Shown here in pieces: positions 20,920-32,167 of a stretch of 64,000 nucleotides of DNA. The translations under genes and the position numbers were made by a program. The notes under the pieces are model-generated. The model saw nothing but the letters and a program-made list of their open reading frames with translations. It was not told the origin of the DNA and ran no database searches. Within the stretch, counting starts at the first letter, position 1. Every line of letters begins with the position of its first letter. The stretch comes from Ostrinia nubilalis (taxonomy: Eukaryota; Arthropoda; Insecta; Lepidoptera; Crambidae): assembly GCF_963855985.1 (NCBI RefSeq), contig NC_087118.1, forward strand, positions 8,365,001 through 8,429,000, in the 5' to 3' direction.

Positions 20920-21833
20920 CTGACAAAAAAACATCGAAATGAAACAGAATGTTTTTGCGTACGATTTTTATAAAGAAAAAATAAGTTTAGCAGGATAAAC
21001 TAAGTAACTTAATTATCAATGTTAATGATTACAGTAAGAAGGACTTATGAACTGCATGATCACAGAAAAAGCCTTATTTTTTTTTTTAACAAAAAATCTG
21101 TTATTGATAAACTTGCTCTACTAATGTTTTGAATTATTGTGTTTGTCATTATGCGGAGTTAATAAAGATTACGGAGATGCGGAGTTAATTAAATCAGCAG
21201 TAATCTCATCAAATATGTCATGAATATTAACAATGTCGCACACCGAATTGAGAAATGACCAGTGACCAAAAAATTTTTATGATTTCGTACCTTCGAAAAA
21301 TGCTCCGCGAAGCGACAGATTCCCCGTCCACACTGCTCGGCCGCTCGGGCGCAATTGGCGGTTTGCGGGAATCGGTCGAGAGCGTTCGTAGTGTGTGTAG
21401 TTTGTGATACAGGAACACAAAAGTAAATTTCACGGAATTGAGACGCATGCGTCGGACAAAATTTAAATGTGTTACTGTATTAAAACCCAAGGATTCACAA
21501 TGAACGAACTAATTTATATGGCTTTATTATGTATCCCTTGTTCTGTGAATGTCAGAATCATAATGGGAAAGCTATTATTTTAAAAGTTATGAAGCAATAA
21601 CGAGTCAATTCTGGAAACCGGACACTCCATTTTAGGCCAAATTTCGCCCGTTTTTGATCTTCCAGATTTTTTTATGGCGATATGGAAAACCTGTCGGTCT
21701 TCTAAATATGCTCTCCATCAAGTCAAGAGTTCTATAAATACGTGTGTTTTTTTTTCAAGTACGTAATTCAATTTTAAAGGTACTTTTTTCGCCCCAGTAG
21801 GTCGATCAGTCGTCCCCGTAGAAATGCCCTTAA

Positions 21834-22210
21834 CTGCACCAGCCGCCGGAAGTTGGAAGAAAAGCAATAATTAATTATTTTAAATAAACTGCTTAGCGGA
21901 AAGCATCATTTATTTTACAAAATAATAATTTATGAATAAATCAACACCGGAAACCGTCATTTAACTTTAACAAAAATTTAATATTATAAGCGGAAGTACT
22001 GCCACCGGAAAGCGCCATAATAATCAATATCTTAATTATTTTGACTACTATAACCACAGCATAACTAATTTAAATAATGGGAATAAATATCAACTAGAAG
22101 CATAACTAATTTAAAGAATGGGAATAAATATCAACTAGAACATAACAATTTCAAGTAAAATTTCTAAAAAAAATGCACACAAGAATAGATATTTACAATT
22201 TACTCTAACA
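21834..22210 (-). repeat. Degraded LTR remnant
   Basis: This AT-rich sequence ends TAACA at 22210, directly followed by GATT-CGGCCATCC as in G1. It is taken as the end of a related gypsy LTR. The left boundary is not defined. A 40-bp unit (CATAACTAATTTAAA...ATCAACTAGA) is duplicated in tandem at about 22061-22143. Confidence 0.4.
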
Positions 22211-22250
22211 GATTCGGCCATCCGAATACTTTGTGTGTCCTCACACTAGT
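22211..22250 (-). promoter_or_regulatory. LTR-proximal box and hairpin (remnant)
   Basis: CGGCCATCC (22215-22223) is followed by the stem GTGTG / CACAC around loop TCCT (22233-22246). It has the same architecture as 6040-6075, with a different stem sequence. Confidence 0.5.
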
Positions 22251-22837
22251 CACAAATAGAACCATACATCATAATGAGGATCATTTCGATTTTTAGCTGT
22301 GAATGCAGATTTATAGTGCTAAGAAATCCTTAATACACAGTCCAAAAATTTTTGTTCTACGGCAAAAATTGACGAAGTTATGGCCAAATTACTAAAAAAG
22401 TTCACTGACCGCCCGGCGCGGGGCCGATGACGTCACTATATCCGATCCGAACGCTGCCGGCGTACTGCGTGGATAGAAAATATTTTTTTCTAGCCAAACT
22501 ATCAGTTTTAGAGAAAAACTTGTAATTACATTTATTCATCGGGATATAGTAAGCTATCGATAGGTAATTTTTAAAAATAGAAATTGTGAAAAATAACGCA
22601 AAAATCCATACGCTCATACGATTCAATGGAACGCAGAGACGCGATTGGGGTCTCCGCGGTGGTATATTTGGCGATTTATTCAAATAAAGTGTTCACAAGT
22701 GTTGTTAGAGTCATATCTTCTTCCAAGTAAAATATAAAAATGTATAAGTATTAATTTATTTACTTCTAACAATAAGGTATAGCTGAGGCAGATACACTCT
22801 GCCTAGGCTACAAGACATTGCTATGAAGATCATTTCG
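22251..22837. other. Gene-free stretch
   Basis: No supported gene. The part around 22485-22575 (AGCCAAACTATCAG, CTATCGATAGGTAATTTTTA) is similar to 57320-57405, so it is a dispersed repeat. A hairpin GGCAGA / TCTGCC lies near 22783. Confidence 0.5.
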
Positions 22838-22850
22838 ATGTACACGCAAT

Positions 22851-24638
22851 GACTTACTTTTGACTTGACTTATGGTCCTATGTCCCCTAGATGGGGCAGA
22901 GGGCGTCCACAACAGTCCTCCATCTCGTTCGGTCTTGAGCTTCTCGCTTGATCTCGCTCCAGGTTTTGCCGATCTTCTTCGCCTCGTCCGCTACAGTGCG
23001 CCGCCAAGTTTGCCTGGGTCGACCACGTTTGCGTTTTCCTTGGGGATTCCAATCCAGAGCCTGCTTAGGGATGTGATCGGGGTCCCTTCGGAGAGTGTGG
23101 CCAATCCAGTTCCACTTGCGGCGCTTGATCTGCTGGTCGATCGGAATCTCGTGGCAGCGTTCCAATAGCTCGACGTTGGAGATTTTCTCGGGCCAGTATA
23201 TGCCGAGAATTCGGCGAAGGCAGCGGTTGATGAAGACCTGCAGCTGGTGCGAGATAACCTTGGTGACCTTCCACGTTTCACACCCATAGAGCAGAACGGA
23301 TTTAACGTTGGACCCGAATATTTTGATCTTGACCCTTCGGGTCAATTTCCGTGACTGCCATATGGGGCGAAGTTGTGCGAAGGTAGCTCTGGCCTTGGCA
23401 ATGCGCGAAGTGATGTCCTCTTCAGTACCTCCAGTTTCTGACACGACGCTCCCGAGGTAGGTGAAATTGTGGACTCGTGCCACATCCTCTGCACCAATCC
23501 GTAATGGCGTGCAATTTCTCACACCAGATCGCATCTCTTGGGTCTTCCGGCAGTTAATTTTGAGCCCTGTGATACCCGCTTCTCGATGTAGGTCATCAAG
23601 TTTGGACTGCATATCGTGATGCGTGTGGCTCAGCAAACAGAGGTCATCGGCATAATCTAAGTCTTCTAAGACTCCGATTATACCCCACTCTATTCCACGC
23701 CGTTGGTCTTGATATGCGCGATTCATGACTCCATCCAAGACAACCAGAAAGAGAAGGGGCGAAAGCAGGCAGCCTTGCCGGACGCCCGCATGCACCTCGA
23801 TGTCTTCGGAGATGAGGCCGTCGTGAGTCACCGTACAAGAATATTTCCTGTAGATGGCCTTCAGTAGGTCGATAATTTTCGGCGGGACACCAATGTCAGC
23901 GAGTCGCGACCATATACTTGCCCACTTCAGCGTATCAAAGGCTTTTTCAAAGTCTACAAAGGTTAGGTAGACTTCCCTTTGCCATTCTGATGCCTGCTCC
24001 AAAATGATACGCAAAGTATTGATCTGGTCGGTACACGAGCGGTTCGGGCGGAAGCCAGCCTGTTCCCTACGCAAAAGAGGTTCAACGGCCCCCGATAACC
24101 TATCCAAGATAATCTTGCAGAAAACCTTTGACGGTATTGAGAGCAAAGTGATACCTCTCCAATTGCTACACTGGCTTAGATCCCCTTTCTTTGGCACAGT
24201 AATTAAAAGCCCCTTATTCCAGTCGTCTGGGAGTTCCTCTTCCATCCAGATGTTTTCGATGAGAGGTGTCAGAACGTCGGCGGCGGAGTTTACGTCGACT
24301 CTCAGCATTTCTGCGGTGATAAGGTCGAGTCCTGGGGCCTTGCCAATCTTGAGGGACAGGATAGCTTTGGTCACTTCGTCGTGTGATGGTGGTTCCACAT
24401 TGATGTCGAGCAGCCTAGGTGGAGTAGAGGTGTGCTGCGGTGCCTCAGGCGTGGTGGTGGCTGTAGTCAGGGTAGGGCGGAAGACCTCCTGAAAGTGTTC
24501 ACGCCATCGTTGCAGTTGCCCTTCAGACGACACAATAAGCTCTCCATCACTTGACTTAAGAGGCTTCTTCTTTGGTCTGCTACTTCCTGCCAAGGTTTTC
24601 GTCGCTTTGTACAGCTCTCTCAGATTGCCAGTGTTAGT
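22851..24638 (-). mobile_element. 5'-truncated LINE with 13-bp target duplication
   Basis: ATGTACACGCAAT flanks both ends (22838-22850 and 24639-24651). The 3' end (left) carries an AAGTCA-like repeat tail instead of poly(A). This is the signature of target-primed reverse transcription with 5' truncation. Confidence 0.92.
22887..24638 (-). pseudogene. LINE reverse transcriptase, endonuclease part missing
   Basis: One uninterrupted minus-strand frame of about 584 codons has all RT blocks in order: PKKGDLSQCSNWRGI, QAGFRPNRSCTDQ, FVDFEKAFDT (motif A), GVRQGCLLSP, LDYADDLCLLS (catalytic YADD), and the C-terminal WIGHTLRRD and KRKRGRPRQTW. It resembles RTE-like LINEs found in many animals, but is a different lineage from the copies at 2856 and 12985. 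It enters directly from the target duplication with no start codon, because the N-terminal endonuclease was lost by 5' truncation. The intact frame suggests a recent insertion. Confidence 0.88.
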
Positions 24639-24651
24639 ATGTACACGCAAT

Positions 24652-25260
24652 ACCTACCTGTTATTTAGTTTTTCTGAGTTAAACCTACGTACCTACCTAT
24701 CTATTCGCCGTTCCCATGGGCGGGCCAGCTGCTGCAGGAAAGGACAGCTGCTCCTGGAAATCTATTTAATCTTAGCCTAGAAGCTGGGTATGACTCCCCC
24801 GCCCCCCTCCTCTCCCCAGGTCATAAGCTGGGCATGACTTCCCCCTCGGCCAGAACTGTTCAAAATCAGCATTTAGTTCTTAGTACTACAATCTAGACTT
24901 CGTCGAGCGATAAAATAGGCACTAGGTGAAACGTGGGACAGTTCCGTGACGATGTCTTCTCTTGTCGGCGTCCGGAGCGAAAGTGAGTTCGATCCGTCCC
25001 GCCGTGACCGTTACGATTCTGTCGAAGCGCGCCAAATCGGTGTTGCGCCGATTCGCCGCTAGGTGGCGCACTTGCGTTTCACTTTAGTGTCCGTACACAT
25101 GACCGTCTGCGACACGGCCATCCTGCGTGTCACACGTCCTCGTGTGATCATCTGAAAAAAAAAACCAAAAGAACAGCACAGTATCCGCTCGGCCAATCCT
25201 ATTTCAAGCAACTTATGTGCTTTCAGAAATGAGGAAACTAAACTTTCAGTACTACTAGAT
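24652..25260. other. LTR-like remnant and flank, no gene
   Basis: GC content rises at 24700-25130 and no frame is supported. 25114 ends a CA that precedes CGGCCATCC, so the stretch before it may be part of a gypsy-type LTR on the minus strand. The outer boundary is not defined. Confidence 0.4.
25111..25150 (-). promoter_or_regulatory. LTR-proximal box and hairpin (remnant 2)
   Basis: CGGCCATCC (25115-25123) is followed by CACACG / CGTGTG around TCCT (25131-25146). This is the third example of the box-plus-hairpin arrangement, with a third stem sequence. Confidence 0.5.
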
Positions 25261-25412
25261 ACTCTTTCTACAACTAGTTACTCTTTCTACAACTAGTTAC
25301 TCTTTCTACAACTAGTTACTCTTTCTACAACTAGTTACTCTTTCTACAACTAGTTACTCTTTCTACAACTAGTTACTCTTTATACTACTAGTTTCTCTTT
25401 CTACTACTAGTT
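25261..25412. repeat. 19-bp tandem repeat, about 8 units
   Basis: ACTCTTTCTACAACTAGTT is repeated six times exactly, then twice with changes. Each unit contains the palindrome AACTAGTT. Confidence 0.95.
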
Positions 25413-25539
25413 TATTAAACTCTATCCACTCTTACAAATAAAATCCATCCAAGTAGATGTCTAGTGTCAGTAACTAATAACCATAGCTAACTATTAGAAA
25501 CTTCCTAGCTTTTAGGAATCCAATCACTACTAATCAAAA

Positions 25540-25660
25540 TCTATACTTATAATAAATCTGTAGAGAGGTCAATTCTGTACATGAAATATATTTTCAAAAT
25601 AACTATCAGGGGGTGATTAGTGATCGATACTGATGCCAAAAATGCAATCAGTAAAATTTT

Positions 25661-25692
<32 letters not shown>

Positions 25693-25850
25693 TGTTCCTT
25701 ATAGAAACAAAAACTACTCGACGGATTTTAACAAAACTTGGTACAATTATTCTTCATACTCCTGGGCAGGTTATAGTATACTTAGGATTTCCCACGGGAA
25801 CAGGAATTAGCGGGAAAATCCTTTTGTATGAAAAATCTAAACCGCTTAAG
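25540..25850 (+). mobile_element. Helitron 5' part
   Basis: TC at 25540 follows an A and opens TCTATACTTATAATAAATCT, a common lepidopteran Helitron start. A GTCT microsatellite lies at about 25661-25684. The end CCTTTTGTATG...TTAAG matches the repeat unit at 19040-19600. The 3' CTAG end is missing. Confidence 0.7.
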
Positions 25851-26390
25851 GCGATTACATGGCCGAACGACCTTGAGCATTAGAGCGAGACAACGAGCCA
25901 CCCGCCGCGCGCCCGCGCTTCTTGCCCGATACCAAAGTGCGCTCAGAATACAGATGCGAAGCGCTGCCAATTCTAACATAACTGCCTACGGGAATGTTAA
26001 CTCGATTTTAATTTACGCAGATCGAAAAAAATTGCGATGCTTATTTTGTGTTTCAAAACAGAATTTAAAAAGAAAAAAATCATTATACAGAATAATATTA
26101 ATTATCGTCAGCATATTTTCAAACTGAAACAAAATTGAAATAAATGATTATATTTCAATTAGACATCATTATACTTTAATTAGTACCATAACTAAGAAAA
26201 ATAAACAGTTATTTCCTCCTGTAAAGTTTGCAAAAAGGGACATACCTAAGCAGTTTGAAAGTTAGGCTGACGATATTCGTGTGTCTAAGTGAGCTTCTAA
26301 ACAGTTTTTAAGTGTGTGTACGAGTACCTACCTAAATATAAATGTCTGTCTGTGCAGGTATTCAAAATATTGGTCAAATATCGGTCAACA
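25851..26390. other. Gene-free stretch
   Basis: A GC-rich part (25851-25985) is followed by AT-rich sequence. No frame, repeat end or known motif is recognised. Confidence 0.5.
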
Positions 26391-27132
26391 TTGAAACATG
26401 AACCGTTATTTCATAACCTTCCACAAAACGGCTTCATCTAAACCAACAGTAATTCCTAACATTAAGATCCACAAAAACCTGTGCGGCGGTGTGGGAGCAA
26501 CCGTTGACGTCCAGCCCTGTAACTGTGAATGCATAAGTCGTACTGATTCCGTGAAGTACCTGGGCGTGGTAATCGATCACAAACTCACGTTTCATCAACA
26601 CATCGCCGCTCTGTCGGGTCGTGTCAGGAAAATAATTAACACAATGCGATTACTTCGGGGTGCGGCCGAACGCCGGATTCTCCGACTGGTCTACCTCGGG
26701 CTTTGCCAATCGGTAATAGATTACTGCCTGCCGGCATGGGGAGGTTCAGGCAAGACCAGCCTGATGTTGGTCGAACGAGCCCAACGCGCGGTGCTCAAAA
26801 CAATGCTCGGTCGACCGCGGCGTTTCTCAACTGAGCTTTTGTATAGGGAGGCCCAAGTGCTAAGTGTACGAAAACTCTTCATACTTAGGGCTGTGCAGGC
26901 TACACACAAAAGAGTAGTAAACAGCGAAATGTATGCAAATTATTTAAAGAAGAGAACCTTCAAAATAGACGTACCCAAAATTTCCTCATCAATAGGTAGA
27001 AGGCAGATCAATTTCTTGTATCCCTTCATTTACAACAGGGTTATGGCAAGATGTGACATCAAAACATGTCCTCCGCGTGAAATCAAGGGAATAGTTACAA
27101 AATGGCTATATTATGTTTATTTTTCTGTGTAA
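26391..27132 (+). pseudogene. LINE L1: C-terminal part of ORF2
   Basis: This plus-strand frame of about 244 codons is the thumb and C-terminal region of a Jockey/Daphne-like RT: RYFITFHK, DSVKYLGVVIDHKLTFHQHI, CQSVIDYCLPAWGG and ERAQRAVLK, ending before KWLYYV. It begins after the catalytic YADD, so the copy is 5' truncated; the first ATG is fortuitous. The 3' UTR continues to 27203, is split by the 2.1-kb element, and resumes at 29321. Confidence 0.85.
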
Positions 27133-27203
27133 TTTGAACAAGTAAATTTTTGAAATCACTTGCAATACCTGGTATTCTATAGCGGTCTTGAATTTTTGTT
27201 ATA

Positions 27204-29318
27204 CAGGGTGTTGATTTCAATACCCGCCATATTTAGGGAGTTGATTAAGTAGCTTATTCTGATCACGAATCAGCAAAAAAACTGACTTCAAATTTTTTTT
27301 AAATTATATTTTAAATATCTACGATTTCCATAATCGACCACTACAGTGCAGAATAGTCCCCCAACGCAAACGGCGCGCGGCGCTCACCCGGTGACCCGGG
27401 CAAACGCTGCGCCCCCCGTCCCGCGCCCCACTACCCGCGCTCGCCCATGAGTCAGTCAACTATCAGCCACAACCAGCTGTGAGTTCAACGACGACTACTG
27501 GACGGAGCTTAATCCAAATCTACCCTAAAAATGTAATGAGTAAATTAGTTACTTACACCTTATCACGTTACGAGTTTATTTTTTGTTCTAAAAACTAATT
27601 AATTAAGTAGGTCTTTAATAAAAAAAACCTTTTACACGAATTTGCTTCCTTCCGCAAAATAAAATTTTTTACAGAAGCTACATTTTTTTAAAAATTAAAC
27701 CATGCTTTTATGTGTGTGATAAGCTTGTACCTACTTATCATTCAAAAGTACTGTAAACAGATGACAATAATGCTCTTTCATACAGGTTCGTTATTCCTTA
27801 CATTTCTAGCTCTCTACCTTAATAACTTTTACGTCTTTACGATAGTAATTATTAAAATAAAACTTAACTTACCGCAAACTGAACACCTAGAAATAACACA
27901 CTGGCAAACTCTTGTTCCTTCACTTTCGATAGGAGATAAGACAAGATTTTGTTTTTAAACTCGATTGATTTCAGTATCTAAACAAAATTTCTATCATTTA
28001 GCACTTCTTTCATTTAAATACAATAATACCGCCGCACGGATATCGGGCTCGTCGCACTGACAATACATACTTCGCTCATCTTCGTGTTTCGGGCGTCATC
28101 GGCGCTCAATCGTGGATCATCGATTTTCTCCATTCATCAGTCCGATTTTGCTTCCCACTTTGAGAGGCTGCGCGCACGCTCCGCGAAATCTAGCTCGTAT
28201 TTAGAATTCCTAGTACTCAATCGCTATTTCTTTATTTCTTGCCTTGTAACATCAACTTTTCTCTTCCTCTCTGCTTGATAAATGTTTTCTAGTACATAAA
28301 CTTCTTACTAACGTGTTCTATCTCTGTAAAAATTTGATTTAAAATAATAACGTAATTTAATTTCTATCGGCGTTTAATTTAAATTCCCTGAACGACTGTT
28401 AGGCTGTTAGTTAGGTTCAGGTTAAACTTCCATTCTTCATAACTTACATAAAATAATACATCATCATGTTCGTGATTATTTTAAATGAACTTAATTTCAT
28501 TACTTACACGAAATAACTATCAAAATGTATTGATATTCTTATCGTTTTAATAATAACGATTGAGCTACTACAAATCATTTGCATTTGAGTATTTTGGAAG
28601 CTTGCTATAAGAGCATTAATTATGATAGGACGGATCTTTAGTTAACAAAGATCTTCGGTCATCGAATGTGCAAATTTGCGATTTTTGATTGTTTTCTCGT
28701 GCGGTTTTGAGTAGTTAGTGTGTGAACGTGTGATAGTGAGTGTGGTAATAGTAAGTGAGTGTTAGGAATATGCCTAACCATACGTACAGTGCTCGTGAGT
28801 AGATACGTAAACATGGTTTACTGTTACGGGAGGGCACGTGGAAACGCATCTGAAATCGCATCGGTAAGTACCTAACTCTAAACTTAAAGGACATTCCTTT
28901 TTAATGTAGGAAGTGAATCTGGTAATTTTGTGTAGAAAATACTCCCGCCGTCGCGGTAGGTAGTGGCGGAAAGCGCTCCAATACACTCACACACACATAG
29001 GAAACAGCAAACTAATTTAAAACGAACTTTAACTTTAGTTAGTCAAAGAAAAATACCTATTTACACTACCAACTTTACGTATCCTTCAGTAGACTATCCA
29101 ACATGATAAGCGAGTGATCCGCGTAGCTCGATGGGTGCCCGTGCCACAGTAAACGTATATTGCATTATTGCGAGCCATAGTACAGTTGATGTTGCACGGA
29201 AAATATTCGCTAAAAATTCCACTTTCGTTTGTAATTTATTTTTTGGTGGATAATGCGTTTATGTAAGTCATAATATATCACCTAAATAAATATGGCGAGT
29301 ATTGAAATCAACACCCTG
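27204..29318 (+). mobile_element. 2.1-kb Tc1/mariner-like element, copy 2
   Basis: This is a nearly identical inverted copy of 335-2454. It has TIR CAGGGTGTTGATTTCAATA and TA on both sides (27202-27203 and 29319-29320), and sits in the 3' UTR of LINE L1. The GC-rich patch is at about 27350-27450. No full transposase frame is present. Confidence 0.92.
28813..28863 (+). pseudogene. Presumed transposase HTH exon, copy 2
   Basis: ATG at 28813 opens 17 codons including YGRARGNASE, ending at GTAAGT (28864-28869). It is conserved with 791-841 in position, phase and splice site. Confidence 0.4.
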
Positions 29319-29320
29319 TA

Positions 29321-29490
29321 TATCAAACACTTTTGTACCAAACTCAAGTCCCCCAAAAGACAGGACTACCTAGTTTGGGGACTACTAGTAAGTCACCTGA
29401 ATTCCTAATAGTATAACTACTTTGTAAGCCTATGTAACTAAAGTGCATTTTTCTGGAAATAAAATTTATTATTATTATTATTATTATTAT
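29321..29490 (+). mobile_element. LINE L1 3' UTR and TTA-repeat tail
   Basis: This is the 3' part of L1 after the 2.1-kb insert. It ends in AATAAAATTTATTATTATT and a TTA repeat, and includes the stem-loop at 29345-29384. Confidence 0.8.
29345..29384 (+). promoter_or_regulatory. L1 3' UTR stem-loop
   Basis: The outer stem AGTCCCC(C)AAA / TTTGGGGACT encloses ACAGG-acta-CCTAG. It matches the architecture at 37845, 38079 and 52754, while the outer stem bases differ. Confidence 0.6.
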
Positions 29491-30195
29491 GTTTGTACGC
29501 TTTGGAGCTCACGGGTCAAAAGTGGCCCGGTCCTTTATAAGGCTTGCGTGGGGATACAGATCCAACACGTAGAGGCCGTTTTAAGCGCAAAATTATCGAC
29601 AAAAGTGAAAGTGGTGCACATGCTGGATCTAGTCTCTGACTATATCATGGGATGTAGCCAGAGACCATCCCCAGCCTGTGCACAGGAGCTATTGAAGTTA
29701 TTGGAGAATGGACTAGGGTTATGGATGAAGGATGGATGGACTGGTTACTGGGCTATGGATGGAGACTACGGGTCACCTGCCTGGTTCATAGTCTCGGACT
29801 GAATAAATGGCAGGCGGTGACTAGCCAGCGACTAAATGGGCCCCCCCTGGCGTCATGGGTCGTATAGACCGGACTGAGGGGCAACATTGGCGTCTGCCAG
29901 CTCAGGGGTGTAGAGAGGTGTGCTGCGCTTTCTCCGAAGTTACTCGCGGCGTTATGCCCTTTAACACTTCCACCCCTGGAGCATATAGCTCTAGCGACTC
30001 CACTCTGGCCGGCCGGCTAAGGCAAGCCAGAGGTGAAAGTCCTGCAGACCCTCTTGGATTCCACTTCGGCAAGCCGAAGACGAGGGTCTTGACCGACTCT
30101 CGGGAGCACTCGGGTTAACAACTGGCCCCGTGGTGTCGCTACTCACCAACAGCTCGCCACAAAGCTGCCCTGCGGGGCTATTATTATTATTATTA
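29491..30195 (+). mobile_element. GC-rich 3' fragment, probably of an R1-like LINE
   Basis: About 690 bp of much higher GC content lies between two TTA microsatellites (29464-29490 and 30179-30200). It contains CACTTCGGCAAGCCGAAG and other hairpins but no supported frame. A microsatellite target and 3'-only sequence would suit an R1-clade LINE; this is a weak inference. Confidence 0.35.
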
Positions 30196-30200
30196 TTATT

Positions 30201-31865
30201 TTTTGGTAAAATCGAGAGAAAAATAAGATTTTAGATTTTTGCGATCCATTTCAACTAAAATAGATAAACACGGATTGAGCGACATTTTTATATGAGTTAC
30301 ATGTCAAGTACGAATACGAATACTGTGTGTCGAGGTAACGCCACTACAATGTAACATTATGACAATATGAGGGTAAATCAAGCCACATACAAAAACAGAC
30401 TTCTTTTTCTATGCGGTTATTATTTTTGATTTTATTTTGAAATAAATCATATAAAAAAGCTATGAAAAACAGTATATCAGAAAAGATGGAGATGTTTGAA
30501 GAAACTTTTGATGGATAATTTTTTGTATTATTTTCACATTTTCATCACTAAACTGAATTTTTGTCGAAATCCAATATCTAATTACTACAAGTGAATTAGT
30601 TATTATCGTTGGAAGGAACAGATAATTAGATGTTTTTAATGATCTTAAAAACAATCTACTAACACACGTATTTTCATTTTTTTTTAATCAATTTCAAGTT
30701 ATGTTTTTTATCGTGTTTTATACTTTTGTTAAACTTTGGCTGCTCGTAATTAGCTATCCAATCATTATCTGGATATAAAATGTTTTTATTAGAGTAAAGA
30801 CATATTGGATCTTCATACCAAATAAAAAAAATCGGTTGAAAACGCGACAAAAAAAGAAGCAGTTTTAGGTCAAATTTCGGAAAAAAAAAAAAAATTATAA
30901 AAATATCAATAAAAAAGTAGCTCATTTAGGGTCAAATGGGCGAACCTTTATTCAAAATAACCTTACATACGAAGTTTGTCTAACGATCTACCAAACACCT
31001 GTATTTTATATGTATATTATTATCAGGGATCAAAATAGGTGGTACCTATCAATTTACCTGACATTATTCGCGACGAGATGATTGAGCTGGATGGATCGAA
31101 AATTCCCTGGGAAAAATTCCGATTTTTTGTGGAAACCAATGAGATAAAAAAAAACTCATACCAACCAAAACCAATATACCAAACGGGGTACCCTGTAGAT
31201 TAATTACCAATCGAAACGCAAAATGCACAAAAGTGATGTGATAGTTTCCAAGAAATTAATAAAATACGGTGTTGATAATCAGCATCTTGTATACCTATGT
31301 ATTTAAATTATCTTAAACATTTTATAATACCTATACATATTTAAAATGACGTAGTAAGTACTTAGATCACTTTCATTCAGCCGCCGAACTACTATGAGTA
31401 CGGAGTGTACCATCTGCGCTATAAATTCTTTATAGAAAAACAAAGAAGCGGAGCGTGCCGATGTGCGACACAGCCTCCCCGTGCGAACGCTAGTGAAAGA
31501 CTGAGCTCCCGCATTCGCGCGGCCCGCGTGTGGAAATTACAGGGTATTTTGAATGTATGACACGTAATACATTATTTTTGAAAAAAAAATGAACAACAAT
31601 TTTTTAGATAATTAAATTTTCTATCATTTGGTGAAAGAATCATTAAAATCGCTTCAGCCGTTTAGGAGTAGTAAGAAATTTCTTTGGTGAAATTAGAAGA
31701 AAGTTAAGATTTTTTTCTGTCAAAACTAATAGTTGTAACAAAAAAAACGAACAACAATTTTTTAGTTTAAGATATTATACATCTCACACATTTTTTTTTC
31801 TTGTTTGGATCATCCATTTATGAGGAGTAGGGATTCAAAGAGAGGTCTATTTTGCAGTTTTGCCT
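30201..31865. other. Gene-free AT-rich stretch
   Basis: No coding frame with family resemblance is present. The frames on the minus strand near 30460-30925 are low-complexity Phe/Ile/Lys. A GC-richer patch at 31375-31550 has no recognised content. Confidence 0.5.
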
Positions 31866-32167
31866 CACCTATCGCCTTAAGTTAGACGCTTTAAATTTCG
31901 CACGTAGGTACTTTAGTAAACTAATTCCCACGGGAACGGGAATTCGCTGGAAAATCCTTTTGTATGAAAAATCGAAACCGCTTAAGTTAGACGCTTGAAT
32001 TGTTTCATGTAGGTATCTTAATAAACTTAAAGCTTAGTTACAACAGGATATTGCAAAATTTCCACGGGAACGGGAAAAAACATTTGAATGAAAAAATCTA
32101 AACCGCGTAAGATAGATGAAGGGGGTAAAACGGGATCCACGCGTACGAAGTCGCGGGCGGCCGCTAG
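31866..32167 (+). mobile_element. Helitron 3' part
   Basis: It contains two copies of the CGGGAA...CCTTTTGTATGAAAAATC unit and ends ACGAAGTCGCGGGCGGCCGC-TAG at 32167 before a T. This is the intact CTAG end of the family at 18964-19760. Confidence 0.8.

Larger units (their letters stand above)
15648..21829 (-). mobile_element. TTAA-flanked DNA transposon, Kolobok-like
   Basis: The ends are inverted (GGGCATTTCTAC / GTAGAAATGCCC) and each is flanked by TTAA (15644-15647 and 21830-21833). The word GCACCGAATTGAG or its complement recurs near both ends (15677, 15809, 15825, 21241), as subterminal transposase sites would. The element encodes a spliced transposase on the minus strand. Its native length is about 4.4 kb once the 1.8-kb hAT insert is removed. 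TTAA target and GGG ends fit Kolobok; this assignment is inference. Alternatively the TIR includes the CAGTTAA outside it and there is no TTAA duplication. Confidence 0.75.

Noticed and set aside
22402..22683. 93-codon minus-strand frame with many prolines at its start
   Set aside because: Part of the area is a dispersed repeat (also at 57320), with no family resemblance and no splice or promoter context.
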